DNA of 64,000 bases from Nemophila menziesii (GCA_029959085.1 JARWIR010000093.1:1426001-1490000), one strand, 5' to 3'. Positions 1-12,030 are shown, counted from the first letter of the stretch. The notes: generated from the sequence alone by a model not told the origin. Numbers and translations: made by a program.

Positions 1-179
1 TTTATTGTTTTGTGTAGTCAATTTCGTGTTTTTTTAAATTTGTTATTTAAGTTTGATGATTTGTTACGATTAAGTGTTTTGATTATGTGGAATTGAATAT
101 ATTACTATTTTTTATTGTATAACAGGTGTATAAAAATGAAAACCGTTCCTTATAATTAAATAAAAAAGGAAAACAATCA

Positions 180-560
180 ATTTTATCATTAGCGACTACT
201 TTGTAGTCACTAGAGATGGATAACTAGTCGTTAATGAGTGGGGGTCATTCGCGACTAGTTCATGCGTATGAACTAGTCGAGAAATGTAAATTCTTATTAA
301 CACTACATATGTAGTTGTTAAAAGCGAATTAAATATCCATTAAAATTCGGCGGTCCACTTTCCCGCCCATTATTTAACACGCGTTTCACACCTGATGATT
401 CGCGACTACAAAGAAGCCACAAATGAGGCACGCGTCAGTCACCTCCCTGACGCGTGTCGGTCACTCCTCTTTCAAGCGAGTACTTTCTCAGCTTTTACAA
501 CTACTTGTTGTAGTCGCTAAACAGAAAGTACTATATGTACAACCTGCCGAGCCTTTCCAT
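180..560. repeat. CACTA left subterminal repeat region
   Basis: Short inverted motifs of the form GCGACTAC...GTAGTCGC recur here, for example near 192-212, 254-280, 399-412 and 498-520. The same motif family recurs at 6590-7060. Such arrays are the usual transposase-binding regions at CACTA ends; that role is inferred from the superfamily. Confidence 0.6.
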
Positions 561-668
561 TTCACTCATCTCCTTCTCCATCTCACAAAAACAAAACAAC
601 ACTTAAAAAAACTCCATTACCAGCTGCAGTTGGAGCTCATATCAACTCCTAATCCATTCCAAAGGTAA

Positions 669-1736
669 TAAAATCAACTCCTAATCCTTCATTTCCTTCT
701 ATTTCTTATGATTACCTATGATTTCATTAATTATTTTTTCTAACTTATTTTATTTTTTTGCTTGTGTTTATGTCCGAATCGTATAAACATGGTTACTACA
801 TCTGAGTAGCTACTATTTCATCATTTGAGGTATGATTTTTATCCAATTTTTGTGTTTTAATTTTCATGTTTCTTTTTCAATTTTTTTGTTCTTTCACTTT
901 CACATGATATAGCTGATTCCGAAATTAATAGGGGATATTTAGGAGTGAATGGTGATAGTTTTAACACATTTGGATAGCTAGAATTGTTAAACAATTAGTG
1001 GAGAAATTTTTAAAAATAATTTGGCTAATAAGTAGGGTTTGAATGCATGAATTGACTATTTAACATGATTTGTGTGTTAGAATCCATTTTGGGAATATAT
1101 TGAGATTAAATTTTGTAGTTTTTTTGGAATAATTTGGAATGTTGGATTTTTAGAGTTAGAAAACCTTTTTTTTTGGATTTTTTAGGGTTAGTTTGTATTT
1201 TTTTTAAAAGGACTAATTTGCAATTTAAAAAATATTGAGAAAAAGTATAAGGACTAAAAAATAAGGCTTGATGATTTTTGGACTAAATTTGCAATTTAGT
1301 AATTTTTGATAATTTTAGAAAGAAATTTAATTTTTTAGATTTTTTAAGATTAGTGTGTATTTCTTTTTAAAAGGAAGGACTACTTTGCAATTTAAAATAT
1401 ATTGAAAACAAATATAAGGACTAGAACAATTAAGGATTTTTTGTATTTTAAAAGAAAACAAGGACTAAAATGTAATAATTAAGATACAAAAGACTATTTT
1501 GCAATTTTAAAATTAATAAAAAGACTAAAATGTAATAATTAAAATATAAAGGACTATTTTGCAAATCTTAAATATTTTTTAAAAAAATTGAAAAATACTT
1601 TCAAATTAAGAGAACTTACATTTTTTTTACTAAGAGTTATTGTATTTATTTTATTATTTAATTGGTGGTGTAATAGTTTATTTGTATTATTTAATATTTA
1701 TTTTATTTAGTGATGTATGTGATGTAATAATTTATT
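669..1736. other. Non-coding AT-rich stretch with an imperfect minisatellite
   Basis: No gene is visible. From about 1200 to 1570 a unit of about 60 bp containing GGACTAAAATG and GACTATTTTGCAA is repeated several times with variation. The stretch lies between the CACTA leader and the first nested MULE-like element and is probably a CACTA intron or leader. Confidence 0.5.
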
Positions 1737-3043
1737 GAGATAAATCCCCATTAAGTCCTATAACCCAACTATCCACCCCCATCAGGTCCAGCCCCTAATT
1801 TTCCCCCAAGGAGGTCCAGCGAATTTCATGACATTCCATCGTTACCCTTCACCAAATCAGATCAAATCAAATCTTTCCATGATTTAAGCAAAACAAATCT
1901 CTTCCAAAAATATCTTAATCCATTATCATAATTATCTTCTCTCTTTTATCTCTCTCGTATGCATCTCTATCTCTCTCTATCTTCCGCCACCACCTGAAGA
2001 CACACCACAACCGCCTCCATCACCATCGTGCAACACTGCTTGTAGATTTGAAGGTTGTAACAACCTCCCACGTTTTTGAAGCCCAACGCCACCACCCCTC
2101 TTCCACTACATCATCGGCCTTTGCTTCGATCTAATCAGAGTCTCCCCACAGTTACACAAACGTGAAATCTCTTCCACCATCTTCGCTTGATTCTCTTGTC
2201 ACGATTTTACTCTCGGTTTCATCGAATGAAATATTATCTCCAAGAAGTCTCACCATTGACATGATGCAACAGGTAATGCCGAATTTTTCTATATCATAGA
2301 TACAATACGACAAGTTTTGCTGATTTTAATTAAAATCTAATTTAAAATCTTTACAAGGCCGAGACAGAAGTGAAGAGATTGGATCAATTAAAATCAAGCA
2401 AAAGGAAAGAGCTTTTCTATGAAAAAGAAATGGAGCTTGAGAAGATATGCAATAGATTTTTAATGGTGTAGGTTTTTCAAACACAAATCGGAGTTGAAGA
2501 CACTGCACATCTCTGATGGGTTACGTGTGGAATATCAGTGGTGTGTTAGTTAGTATCGGTGGTTTGTACTGATGGGTTACGTGTCGACACACTACACATA
2601 TGTGATGGGTTACGTGTGGAATATCAGTGGTGTGCTAGTTAATATCGGTGATTTGTACTGATGGGTTACGTGTGGACACACTGCACATTTCTGATGGGAT
2701 ACGTGTTGAATATCAGTGGTGTGCTAGTTAATATCAGTGGTGTGCTAGTTAATATCAGTGGTATGCTAGTTAATATCGATGGTTTGTAATTACAGGTGCA
2801 ATTTATTTTGTAATTACTACGTAAATATTAATGAAAAATATATAATCATTTATTCGTTTTATTACTTTTGTTTTGTACTTTAATTTAATGTTTTTCCTTT
2901 TTGTTTTTCAATTAATTGATTGATTGCATATAATTAGGAAATTAGTTTTGGTAAGTCAAAAATATTAATGGAGCAAAAGGGCAATCTAGACATTTTCAGC
3001 GGGGTGGACCTGATGGGCAACTGACTCTTCCAGTCAATCACCC
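1737..3043 (+). mobile_element. Non-autonomous MULE-like element 1 (9-bp TSD)
   Basis: The 1307-bp element is flanked by a perfect 9-bp duplication, TAATTTATT, at 1728-1736 and 3044-3052. Its ends are imperfect inverted repeats sharing the core CCCATCAGGTCCA followed by (G/C)CCC. A TSD of this length points to the Mutator superfamily. The body has no open reading frame of note, but holds a tandem array at about 2505-2790. A second copy lies in reverse orientation at 56477-57694. The element sits inside the CACTA, so it is younger than it. Confidence 0.85.
2505..2790. repeat. Tandem array inside MULE-like element 1
   Basis: Units containing CTGATGGGTTACGTGTGG, AATATCAGTGGTGTG and CTAGTTAATATC are repeated about four to five times with truncated units at the end. 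The related element at 56477-57694 has the reverse-complement array near 56750-57005. Confidence 0.8.
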
Positions 3044-4100
3044 TAATTTATTTAATTTGGTGATGTAATAATTTATTTAATTTGATGATGGAATAATTTA
3101 TTTTTAGTTTTGTTTTTATTTCCGATTATGTATTGTAATTGAATTTATTCAACATTTGGGATTGCAAACTAGATGACTGATGTGTTAGCTAGGAATCACA
3201 GCGGGGATGGTGGAGAAGGCGATCTAAACCAAAATCCAACCCGTAACCTGTCCACATGTAACTCCAAACTGGGTATACAATTTTTTTACCAAACTTATTT
3301 TTTTAACTTTACATTAATTGAATATGATTTAAAACGAAAAAGATTAAGCACAAACCGAGGGGGTCTGCATCGCTAAAAACTGTCATTCGGGCATTAAAGG
3401 CAGTCGGGTATCCTTTGCCTGTTGACTTTTGCGTACTCGATGACACACAAAAGAAGTACGGGAAACACGTAAGCCAAGTGGTAGGGCCCATTGTCGGGAG
3501 AGAATACCACCGTACTACAAATCGTGGGATAAAGTACCCCAAACAGATAAAGAAGCCGTTGTCAACCGACTATTTGTAATTTCTAAACTAAACCTTAATA
3601 TTAAAACATATATAGGATAATTAATTAATTTTATTTAACTTTAATTAATATGTTGAATATAGAAATTTTTTGATATTGAGAATTAGAGGAGAAGGTCCGA
3701 TTGGGCAGATATTGCCGGTAATATAGATGCTACCATGCGATACAGGTACAAGGACTATAAACATAACACGAAGAAGGACTATTACTTGTTAGGTAACAAA
3801 CCAAGTGACTTGTCGGATGAGATTTGGGAGAAGTGTTGTAAGTTACGGGGTTCGGCTGCCGCGAAGGTCTATTATTATTTCTTTATTTATTTTATTATTT
3901 ATATTACATAATGTTATTAATATTTGCATTTTAAAAAAAACCAGCACCAGGCTAAGATGAATAGAGAAAATCGAAAGAAGGTTAAGAACCAAAGTGGGGC
4001 AGGGTCTCGAAAATATTCCCGAACTAAGGATATTCATTACGAGATAATTAATTTTTTATATAGTTTTTAAGATTATTTAGAATATTAATTAATTTTTTTA

Positions 4101-5455
4101 GAGATAATTTCTAATTAATCCAAAAACCCAACAAATCGTGTCTTATGAAGTCCAACCTAAAATTTTGGATGAATAAGGTCCAAAAATAATTTTTTAATCT
4201 TATGATATACCTAATATATCCTTATACAATTATAATAAAAAATTAAAGATAAATTAAAATATACAAGTTGAAATACAATTAAACATAAAACATTAAAAAA
4301 TATTAGATATCTCTTCACTGCAATTCGAATTCAAACAAAAAAACAAATAAGAAACCCCTTACATCAAGCCGCTCACCTGCACAACGCAATTCAAATTCAA
4401 AGAAAAAATCAAACAAGAAATCTCTTCACCACAATTCAAATTGAAACAAAAAAACAAATAAGAAACCTCTTCCATCAAGCCGCTCACCTGCACAACGCAA
4501 TTCAAATTCAAATAAAAAATCAAATAAGAAATCTCTTCCACCAAGCCGCTCACCTGCACAAGGAACCGCCGCCATTCTCTACCATCTTCAACAATCGAGC
4601 CCAAGTCATTCTCCACCATATTCAACAATTTTCAGGTTACATAATGGCCATTTTATACTAGTTTGGAAGCAATTGCCATCGACAATCAACAATCCGAACA
4701 CAGAGCCCACCAATACTGAACACAGAACACAGAGCCCACCAATACCGAACACAGAGCCCACCAAGCCGCTCACCTGCACAAGAGAACTGTCACCACACGT
4801 GAACCTTTCTCCACCATCTTCAATCGGGCTTGGCTATGCCATCAACAATGAGCCCACGAGCCCATCAAATACAGAGCCCATCAAACCGTCCATTGGCCAT
4901 TTTCTCTGTTTGTTGTAGTAGTTGAGTCGTTGTACTCAATGTACTGGATTTCGCCGTGTTTAGAGTTTTGGGTTTCTGCCTTGTTTTCTCTACTGGGTTT
5001 TGTTGCTTTCTCCACCCTGGTAGTCGCTGGCTTCGTCGTCTGGTTATTAGTGTCCTGGGATTTGCCTTGTTGCCATTTTCGGGCTTCGCCCTACTGGGTT
5101 TTGTTGTGTTCACCGTTCTGTTAATCACCAGCTCTACCGTGTTTTTCTTCTTGGGCTTCGCCGTTTTGATTATTACTGTACTGGGCTTCGTTTATATTGT
5201 TGTTAAATAGTCCTTCTTCACTCCTTTTTTAGCTTCGCCCTTCACTCCGTTTAGCTTTCTTCATCAGAGTGTTGACGTGTTTCTTTGACTAAATGAATCA
5301 ACGCTATTTCAAACAACTAAATAAATGGGCTGCTTTATTTATTTAGTTACAATTTTATTAGTTGACAAGGGTAGTATAGGTACTAAAAATTCTAGAAATG
5401 GGCTGGACCTGATGAAGAAAGTTATATTGGTGGTGGACCTTTTGGATTAATGCCC
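4101..5455. mobile_element. Non-autonomous MULE-like element 3
   Basis: The 1355-bp insertion splits the CACTA coding region. Its ends are about 45-bp imperfect inverted repeats sharing ATTAATCCAAAA and an AGTCCA/GGTCCA block, and they resemble those of element 1 at 1737. Flanking 9-mers ATTTTTTTA (4092-4100) and CTTTTTTTA (5456-5464) match at 8 of 9 positions and fit a decayed Mutator-type TSD. The body is non-coding: short open frames at 4359-5210 are repeats of low complexity without a recognisable domain. Confidence 0.7.
4325..4560. repeat. Tandem repeat inside MULE-like element 3
   Basis: About four units of 60-70 bp contain CAAGCCGCTCACCTGCACAA and CAATTCAAATTCAAA. The third unit lost part of its sequence. 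It explains the internally repetitive open frame on the minus strand. Confidence 0.8.
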
Positions 5456-6589
5456 CTTTTTTTAATGAAACATGGTGTTTTAAAGGCGACCCTAGATGGG
5501 ACGATGACAATGACTGATGAGGCTATTTAAGAACAAGTCCATATTCCACAAATGGGTGGGTTTTTCGAGATTGTAGGCAAAAACAAAAAAGACGAAGCAG
5601 TGGAGGACGAATAATTTTAAGAATGTGATGTAAGTTTATTTTAAAAATAATTTTTTAATTATAATTTTATTAATTATTTGACTTTAATATTAATTTATTT
5701 TTTACATGTATTAAATTAAAAAGAAAGTGTTAAAGAGGAAGTCGAAAGAGAAAGTGACCCAGAGTCAATCTGGGTCATCCGAAATTCGTGACTTGACGCT
5801 GAAGGAGCAAGTAGAGGCGGTGACGGAAACAGACAAGGAGGTTATGGGCTCGCCAAAAAGCAGTTGGACACCGGGTATGGGCCAACCGAGAAAGAGGTAG
5901 CGTATTTCGGGTCCTTCAACTACTCCGTCTCAAGACGAGCCGAACACGCATATGATGGCAGCCATAAACGAGCTTCAGGTAGCCCAAGGACTGACACCTT
6001 ATATACCCCCTACTACAGCCTCTACTAGCACTGCTCCTCCAGTTTACTCTCAGGCTGTTGTGACCGACGCGATAGATTGGATTAATCAGATGTGGGTACA
6101 ATAAGGTTTGACCCTTTTCCAGCATATGCCACAAACCCCAACTAGTCAACCTTCAGCATCTGGTGCATCTAAGAGTCGAGGTGAAGAATCCGGTATGGAT
6201 GTTTATGAAAGTGATTCTGGAGAGGATGATGAATCTGAAAGAGATAAAGAGACTCGTTTATATAGCCATTAATTTGGGCTATTTTGGTGGTTTGATTGTA
6301 ATTTTGTTTATTTAATCATATTTTGACTATGTTTAGCGGTTGACTGTTATTTTGACTTTTGGTGGACTTTTGTTGAATTCGGCTTTAATCAATGCATTAA
6401 TATATATTATTTGGTATTTTAATTAATTATTTATATTTTATTCGTATTTTTAATTATTAATTGTATTTATTTTTTATAAAATAATTGAAAATATGTTTTT
6501 AAATTAGATTTAATTGCAATAATTAATAAAAATTGCAATTAAATATAATTCAAAAACATATTTTCAATATTTTTTTTTAAAAGAAAATG

Positions 6590-7068
6590 TCATTCGCGAC
6601 TACATGTAGTCGTTAATGACAATTAGATGGGTAGACAGGGATGACATTAAATAACGTGAATGACACAAAATAACGCTACTTAGGTATCTCTGGCGACTAA
6701 AGAAGTCATCGACAATAATAAATTATTCACGGCTACATATGTAGTCGCTAATAAAGATATATGTACATGAAAATGACACTAAATAACTACTACTATGTCG
6801 TCGTTAATAATGCTAATTAGCGACAACATGTTGTAGTCGGTAATGGTATTGGTTATTTACGACTACACAAATAGTCGTAAATGTAACATGAGTATTAACG
6901 ACTACTTATGTGTTTTTGTCGTTAAATATATTTTCTAAAGACCACTTTTCAACGACTAATTTTTAACTACTAAATGTAGTTGGGAAAGCCCAATTTTGGC
7001 TTCTGCGTCTACTTTTCCTTCTTTCGCGACTACAAATATAGTCGCGAAAAGAAAGACGCGGTGTAGTG
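6590..7068. repeat. CACTA right subterminal repeats and terminus
   Basis: At least ten variants of (C)GCGACTAC...GTAGTCG occur, several as exact palindromes such as CGACTACATGTAGTCG near 6597-6613. Spacing is about 30-60 bp and orientation is mixed. The terminal block at about 7025-7068 contains an inverted pair CGCGACTA/TAGTCGCG and ends in TAGTG. Confidence 0.75.
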
Positions 7069-7389
7069 ACCATATTATTTTTTATGTATAAATATAATTT
7101 TGTATTTAAAAAGGCTAAGTTTTGATTAATCCAAATCAAATAAATGCTAGATTTAAAAAAAAAATCTCCTATTTTATTTATAGGGGTAATTGGAGAAAAA
7201 TGCCTCCTTAATTAGGCTACTAATTTTTTTAAGCCTCTAAGTTTTTTATTTAGAGATAAACGCCTTCTTAATTAATTAATTAGAAAAAAACTCCCCTTAA
7301 TTATTTATTTTCCCTTTTTACCCAATATAAATACTACTTATTATAAACTAGGTAATTAGTTTCCCAATTATTAGCTCACACACTCACAG

Positions 7390-7502
<113 letters not shown>

Positions 7503-8141
7503 CCCCTCTAACCGTTTTCCTCCATCTCCATTGATAACCTACTGAGCTCAATCACACTCACGAATCTCACTCACACTCACGAAGCTAACTCACGGAATTA
7601 CTCGGTTTTTTCTTCTTCTCTAAAGGTAAACTAACATTCTCTTCTATCTCTCCCGCTCTCTATCTCTCTCGGCTCTGTTTTTAGCTATTTTTTTTTTAAA
7701 AGTTTTGATTTCATTTTCTTGCTTTGCTGAATTACAGCTTATAGTTTCTATATATACGTATACATGTGTATGTATTCTCTATTTTGAAAGCATTTTGATT
7801 CACATTTTCATCCTACTTTGCAACTTGAAGCAATTCTACTATTTTGAATGTTTTTCTCTTCTACTTGCTTGTTTTTTTTTATGATTTTGTGTTTATATTC
7901 TTAGTTTTGTTCATATTTTGCTTTGATATTTGCAAATTTTTATGTTTAAGCTCTTTTTGTTATGATAATGTTTTTACATTCTTCATTTCTTCATATTTTG
8001 CTTAATTTTCTGTAAATTCTGTGTTACATTCTTCATTTTGTTCATATTTTGCTTCTATGCTGCTAAATTCTGTGTTTAAACTGTTTTAATCGTAGTAGAG
8101 TGTGTGTTTGAGCTGTAATTCTGTGAAGAGGTTTGTGCAGT

Positions 8142-8345
8142 TGCAGAATTCCATGTTTTAAACATGGAATTCCATGTTTTATACAGTATGAAACATGGAA
8201 TTCCATGTTTAAAACATGGAATTCTGTGAAGAGGTTTGTATAGTTACAGAATTCCATGTTTGAAACATGGAATTCCATGTTTTATACAGTATGAAACAGT
8301 ATGAAACATGGAATTTCATGTTTCAAACATGGAATTCTACAACTG
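8142..8345. repeat. Palindrome cluster 1 (leader of the mudrA-like gene)
   Basis: Four full copies of the 20-bp palindrome AAACATGGAATTCCATGTTT (one with a T-for-C change) plus four half copies alternate with TATACAGTATG and GTGAAGAGGTTTGT spacers. The cluster itself forms larger inverted arrangements. It ends about 85 bp before the presumed start codon at 8429 and probably lies in a 5' leader intron, because TTCTGCAG directly precedes the ATG. Confidence 0.9.
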
Positions 8346-8428
8346 CACAGAATTTTTTCCCTTTTCTACTTCTTCCTTTGTTTGTGTTATTGTATTCTAG
8401 TACTTATTTCATGAATTGTTTTCTGCAG

Positions 8429-10586
8429 ATGGTTATGGCTGTAGTTCGGTTCGGTTCTCAACGTTCTATGCGTTCGTTTGATCTTTTCCCGACTCTCGAT
8501 TCTATTTTCGATTACGTGTTGTCTAAATGGCCTTCCTTGGTCTTGAGTTCCACGCATCTAGTATATTCAGTGGGAGATGACACCAACTGTTTGTTGAAGA
8601 CCAAAGAAGACTTTTCCAACATGCAATTTTTGGTTAGCAAGACTACTTTGCAACGTATGGATATTTATGTTACCGACGATCGTGAAAACGAGGCTTCTCA
8701 GTCTACTTCTTGTTCGGCTATCACCGTTCTGAATTCTTCTTCTTCTTCTTCTTCTTCTAAAAAGGTCATTTCTTTCCACGATCCAAAGGAGCATACCTTT
8801 GGTGCTCATAAAGACTTGGTTCTAAAAAGCAACCATTGGAGTCAACTAATAAGACACGTAGGTCAATGCTTTTATGGGGGAGTTGCTGAATTTCATAATG
8901 CCCTTGCCAAATTTGCGAGTGAAGTAGGTTTTACGTATTACTGTACTCAGAATTACATGTATAAATGCTCGGTTCATTACAAAGGTTTCAGAACCAACGA
9001 ATGTCCTTGGAAAATTTACGCCTCTCGTGAACGTAGCAACGACTTTTTCTACATACATACCTTAATAAACGAGCACAACAGTGGTGCGGTTATGAAATCT
9101 ACGGTTATCAAGGTTATTAATTGTAACGTGATTTCTGATTTGGTTGTTGAAGACGTTAGGGATAAGCCTGACATCGTTCCGAAAGATATTATCAGGGATT
9201 TGAAATTCAATTACAGTTTCGATATATCTTACGCGATTGCTCATTATAGTCTACAAAAGGACAAGGACGAAGTTCATGGCGACTTGTCTTCTTCGTTCCA
9301 TCGATTACGATCTTATTTAGATAAGTTGAAATCAGCGGATCCATCCACACAAGTTCATTACGAGTATGATCCAGTCACTTCCACATTTGAGCGATGCTTT
9401 GTTGCATTTGGTGGTTGTATTTACGGTTTTAAATCTTGCCGTCCAATGCTTTTTATAGATGGTACACATTTGAACACCAAGTATAAGAGACATCTTCTAG
9501 TTGCAACTGCAAAGGACGCCAACAAAGGTTAGTTAACTTTCATTTCCTTCTCTGTTTTCCCCTGTTTTCAGAGATTTTTGTGTATTAAACATGGAATTCC
9601 ATGTTTAATACAATTTCTAAACATAGAATTTCATGTTTAATACAGATATCAAATCCTGGAATTCCATGTTTTGATAGATGTACTAAACATGGAATTCCAT
9701 GTTTTTAACTGTATGAAACATGGAATTTTTTTTCTTTCCATATTTTCTTTTCTTGAATTTTTCTGTTTCCTTTTGTTCTTCTTTTTATGATTTTGATTGT
9801 GTTTTGTTTGATTATCCCAATGCAGGTATTTTCCCCGTTGCATTTTCAGTGGTCCGAGCTGAGGACACCACAAACTGGAATCTATTTTTGAGGTTTCTTA
9901 GACCTTTGGTCGACGATCGTCGAATCACCTTCATCTCGGACCGTTTTCAAGGTATCGTAACATCCGTGAGGGAAGTGTTTCCCGATGGTTTTAATTCTTT
10001 CTGTTTGTTTCATTTGAGAAACAATCTTCGGGACGCGATAAAAGGTAGAGGCTTGGGTCCATACAGGGAGGCTATGATTACTTTGTTAAACAGGGTTGCA
10101 CATGCTCCAAACGCTGCCGAATTCGACATAGCTTTTGAAGTTTTCACCCGTGAAGGGAAAGCCGTTGGTCGTACTTTCATAATTAATTTTCCCAAATAAA
10201 ACTTTTCCACTGCTTTTTTCCAGGGCAAGCGTTACGGGGAGACGACTTCAAACGATGTCAAATCATTGAACTCGAGATTGAAGCGTGAGAAGTGGGACCA
10301 ACTACCAATTATCGAGCTAATCGATCAAATCCGGCTTTGGGTAATTCGTATCTTTTCAGAAAGGCTTTTAGAGTCTTCGAAGTGGAGCACAACACTGGTA
10401 CCCGAGGCAGAGCTTGTCTACAAACAACATTTTAACAAAGCTCGTTCTTGGACAGTTTGTCGTCAATCAGGACAACTGTATCAAGTTGTTTCGAACCCTT
10501 CTCATGTTGCCGATCTTCATAGATGCTCGTGCACGTGTGGGGATTGGCAGTTTCACGGTTTCCCTTGTTCATATGCCGTCGCTGTA
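8429..10586 (+). pseudogene. MuDR/mudrA-like MULE transposase, one in-frame stop
   Basis: Two exons: 8429-9527 and 9826 to about 10586. The intron 9528-9825 has GT-AG borders and restores the reading frame. The start at 8429 is preferred because an AG acceptor precedes it and the related copy at 15310 starts at the same place; upstream codons read through palindromes. The N-terminal part has a Ser run encoded by a TTC/TCT repeat (8737-8758), then a DNA-binding region with CxxNECPWKIYA. The MULE transposase core starts at LFIDGTHLN, continues across the intron with GIFPVAFSVV and ISDRFQGI, and is followed by FHLRNNLRDAIKG. A SWIM-type zinc motif CSCTCGDWQFHGFPCSY follows. A TAA at 10197-10199 interrupts an otherwise continuous frame (INFPK stop NFSTAFFQGKRYGE), and the last SWIM ligand is Tyr where His is usual. 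Family assignment is firm; function in this copy is doubtful. Confidence 0.85.
9583..9730. repeat. Palindrome cluster 2 (inside the mudrA intron)
   Basis: Four copies of the palindrome, two exact and two with one to three mismatches, plus a terminal half copy, all within the 9528-9825 intron. Spacers include TAATACAG and GATAGATGTACT. Confidence 0.9.
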
Positions 10587-10587
10587 A

Positions 10588-10738
10588 TAAACATAAAATT
10601 CCATGTTTATTGCAGTTATACTGTTTTTAGAAAATGTAATAAACATGGAATTCCATGTTTTATACAGTTATCAAAACATGGAATTTCATGTTCTGATAAC
10701 TGTAATAAACATGAAATTCCATGTTTATTGCAGTTATA
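10588..10738. repeat. Palindrome cluster 3 (3' part of the mudrA-like gene)
   Basis: Four palindromes with TTATACAGTTATC and TGATAACTGTAAT arms begin right after the SWIM motif. A GTAATA donor-like site at the junction (about 10587) suggests that the cluster is intronic. If it is not removed, it would encode a repeated peptide containing KHGIPC-like units before a stop at about 10739. Confidence 0.85.
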
Positions 10739-11845
10739 AATTCTTTGTACTTACATTCATTTCGATCGCCTTTTCTTCTGCTATCGCTTCCATGTCTTCA
10801 ACTGTTACTGATGCAAACAGATTGGATCCCCACACAACACACCTGTAAAAAAATATATATATTCAATTGTTAATACATAAAAGTTCAAAATAAGTATAGA
10901 AGAGAAGTTAAATTCTTACAATTTGTCGTTTTGTTTATTCAAAATATCGTTTACTTTTTTGACGTGTCTCTTTTCTATGAACTCATAAGTATTCTTCTTT
11001 TGCTGCCTTTTTCTTCCATATACAACCTTCCCCCACCTTTTCTCCTCTTCATCTACTTTTCCTTCATCGACTTTTCCTTCATCTACTTTTCCCTTTCCTT
11101 TATCTTGTTGTTTTTTCTTTCTCTGCTCATTCTCGTTTTCTACTTTCTTCGATGTATCCTCTATCTCGAATTCTATGTTTTTGCTCACCTTTCTTCTTTT
11201 TGTTTTCTGTGTCGTGAAGTCCGATTCGAGTTTCTTCTTTGCGTTTCTTGGATTTCTCTTCACCCTTGTTACCATTGAACTTATTTGAACTTCTTCTTCA
11301 TCCTGGGCAGTTGGTGTTTTTTCTTTTTCTGCATCGTTCTGTACGATATCTGCAGCTGGCACCTCTGGGTTCGTTTCCTTTGCACTTTCCTGCTCCTTTT
11401 GCACTACCACCTCAGTCTCCATATTTACCTCACTATCTGCTTCCTTGTTCACCTCAGTCGCGGGTTCATTTTCTTTGTCGGTTTCCATATTCACCGTTGG
11501 CTCGTTTTCTTTCTCTGTTTCTACTCCTCCCTCCCTGTCATGTCCTCTGTTTTTCTCTGGCGGCGTGTCCATGTACATTCCATAGTCGACTGCGCGCTCT
11601 ACATAGTGGTCCTCGAGCTTTTTGATTATTAACTCTACTAGTTGCACCTGAAGCTCTGTGTTCTCCGTCTCCAGTTCGTTTACTCGATCTTTCAGTTTTT
11701 TATTTGTTTCTTCCAGCTTCTTTATTTTCTTATTCTTTTTTTCGTTTATTTCTTTAACTGTTTCTCCAGCTTGGATTTCTCCTTTTCTATGATGTGCTGT
11801 CTCTTGTAAGCCCCATCTAATTCCTCATGTAAATCTTTTATAGTT

Positions 11846-11898
11846 GTATCTTCTTCTTCTTCTTCTTCTTCTTCTTCTTCTTCTTCTTCTTCTTCTTC
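11846..11898. repeat. (TTC)n microsatellite coding for Glu on the minus strand
   Basis: About 17 TTC triplets encode a Glu run at the start of an exon of the minus-strand MULE gene. The AG acceptor lies just beyond it at 11901-11904. Confidence 0.9.
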
Positions 11899-11965
11899 AT
11901 CTGCAACCATCAAAACAAAAAAAACAAAATTAGTTATACTTATACAGTTATAAGACCAAATTTAA

Positions 11966-12030
11966 CTGTTATAAACATGGAATTCCATGTTTATAACAGT
12001 ATGAAACATGGAATTCCATGTTTATAACAC
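11966..12030. repeat. Palindrome cluster 4 (intron of the minus-strand gene)
   Basis: Two exact copies of AAACATGGAATTCCATGTTT with ACTGTTAT and ATAACAGTATG spacers. The pair itself forms a larger near-palindrome through the ACTGTTATA/TATAACAG arms. Confidence 0.9.

Larger units (their letters stand above)
3173..6272 (+). pseudogene. CACTA-encoded plant En/Spm (Transposase_24-like) protein, broken
   Basis: A possible first exon starts at ATG 3173, just after an AG acceptor. A segment at about 3337-3580 encodes TVIRALKAVGYPLPVDF and neighbours. A segment at about 3680-3870 encodes WADIAGNIDATMRYRYK. A segment at about 3945-4040 encodes AKMNRENRKKVKNQSGAGS, which resembles the conserved NRxNRxK...GSR motif of plant Ptta/En/Spm proteins. 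After the insertion at 4101-5455 the frame resumes at about 5478 and runs to a terminal stop at 6270-6272. In-frame stops lie at 5528, 5898 and 6102. The C-terminal part is rich in Ser, Thr and Pro and ends acidic. No TNPD-type catalytic transposase is visible, so this would be the accessory protein. Exon borders are approximate. Confidence 0.65.
1..7068 (+). mobile_element. Decayed CACTA (En/Spm-type) DNA transposon, left end outside the window
   Basis: The right terminus at 7064-7068 reads TAGTG, the signature end of CACTA elements, and its reverse complement begins CACTACACCGCGTC. Inside it, and again at 180-560, are subterminal repeats built on CGACTA/TAGTCG, in direct and inverted order. 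Between these lie broken exons of a plant En/Spm-type transposase (3173-6272). Two MULE-like elements are inserted at 1737-3043 and 4101-5455. The matching CACTA left end is not in the window, so it should lie to the left. The coding part has several stops, so the element cannot be autonomous. Superfamily is confident; family name unknown. Confidence 0.75.

Noticed and set aside
423..668. 81-codon open frame near the left edge
   Set aside because: Lies in the CACTA subterminal/leader region, no domain, and the region is built of inverted repeats.
4359..5210. Open frames in MULE-like element 3 as captured genes
   Set aside because: The minus-strand frame is the tandem repeat, and the plus-strand frames repeat GF-rich words without any domain. 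No host gene was recognised.
10163..10223. Small intron in mudrA between 10163 and 10223
   Set aside because: Reading straight through gives INFPK, one stop, then NFSTAFFQGKRYGE in frame, which matches the family. No good donor keeps phase, so a nonsense change is simpler.
10931..11632. Open frames on the plus strand, hydrophobic and Phe/Leu-rich
   Set aside because: They are the antisense of the Lys/Glu-rich tail of the minus-strand MULE gene; codon composition follows from that.
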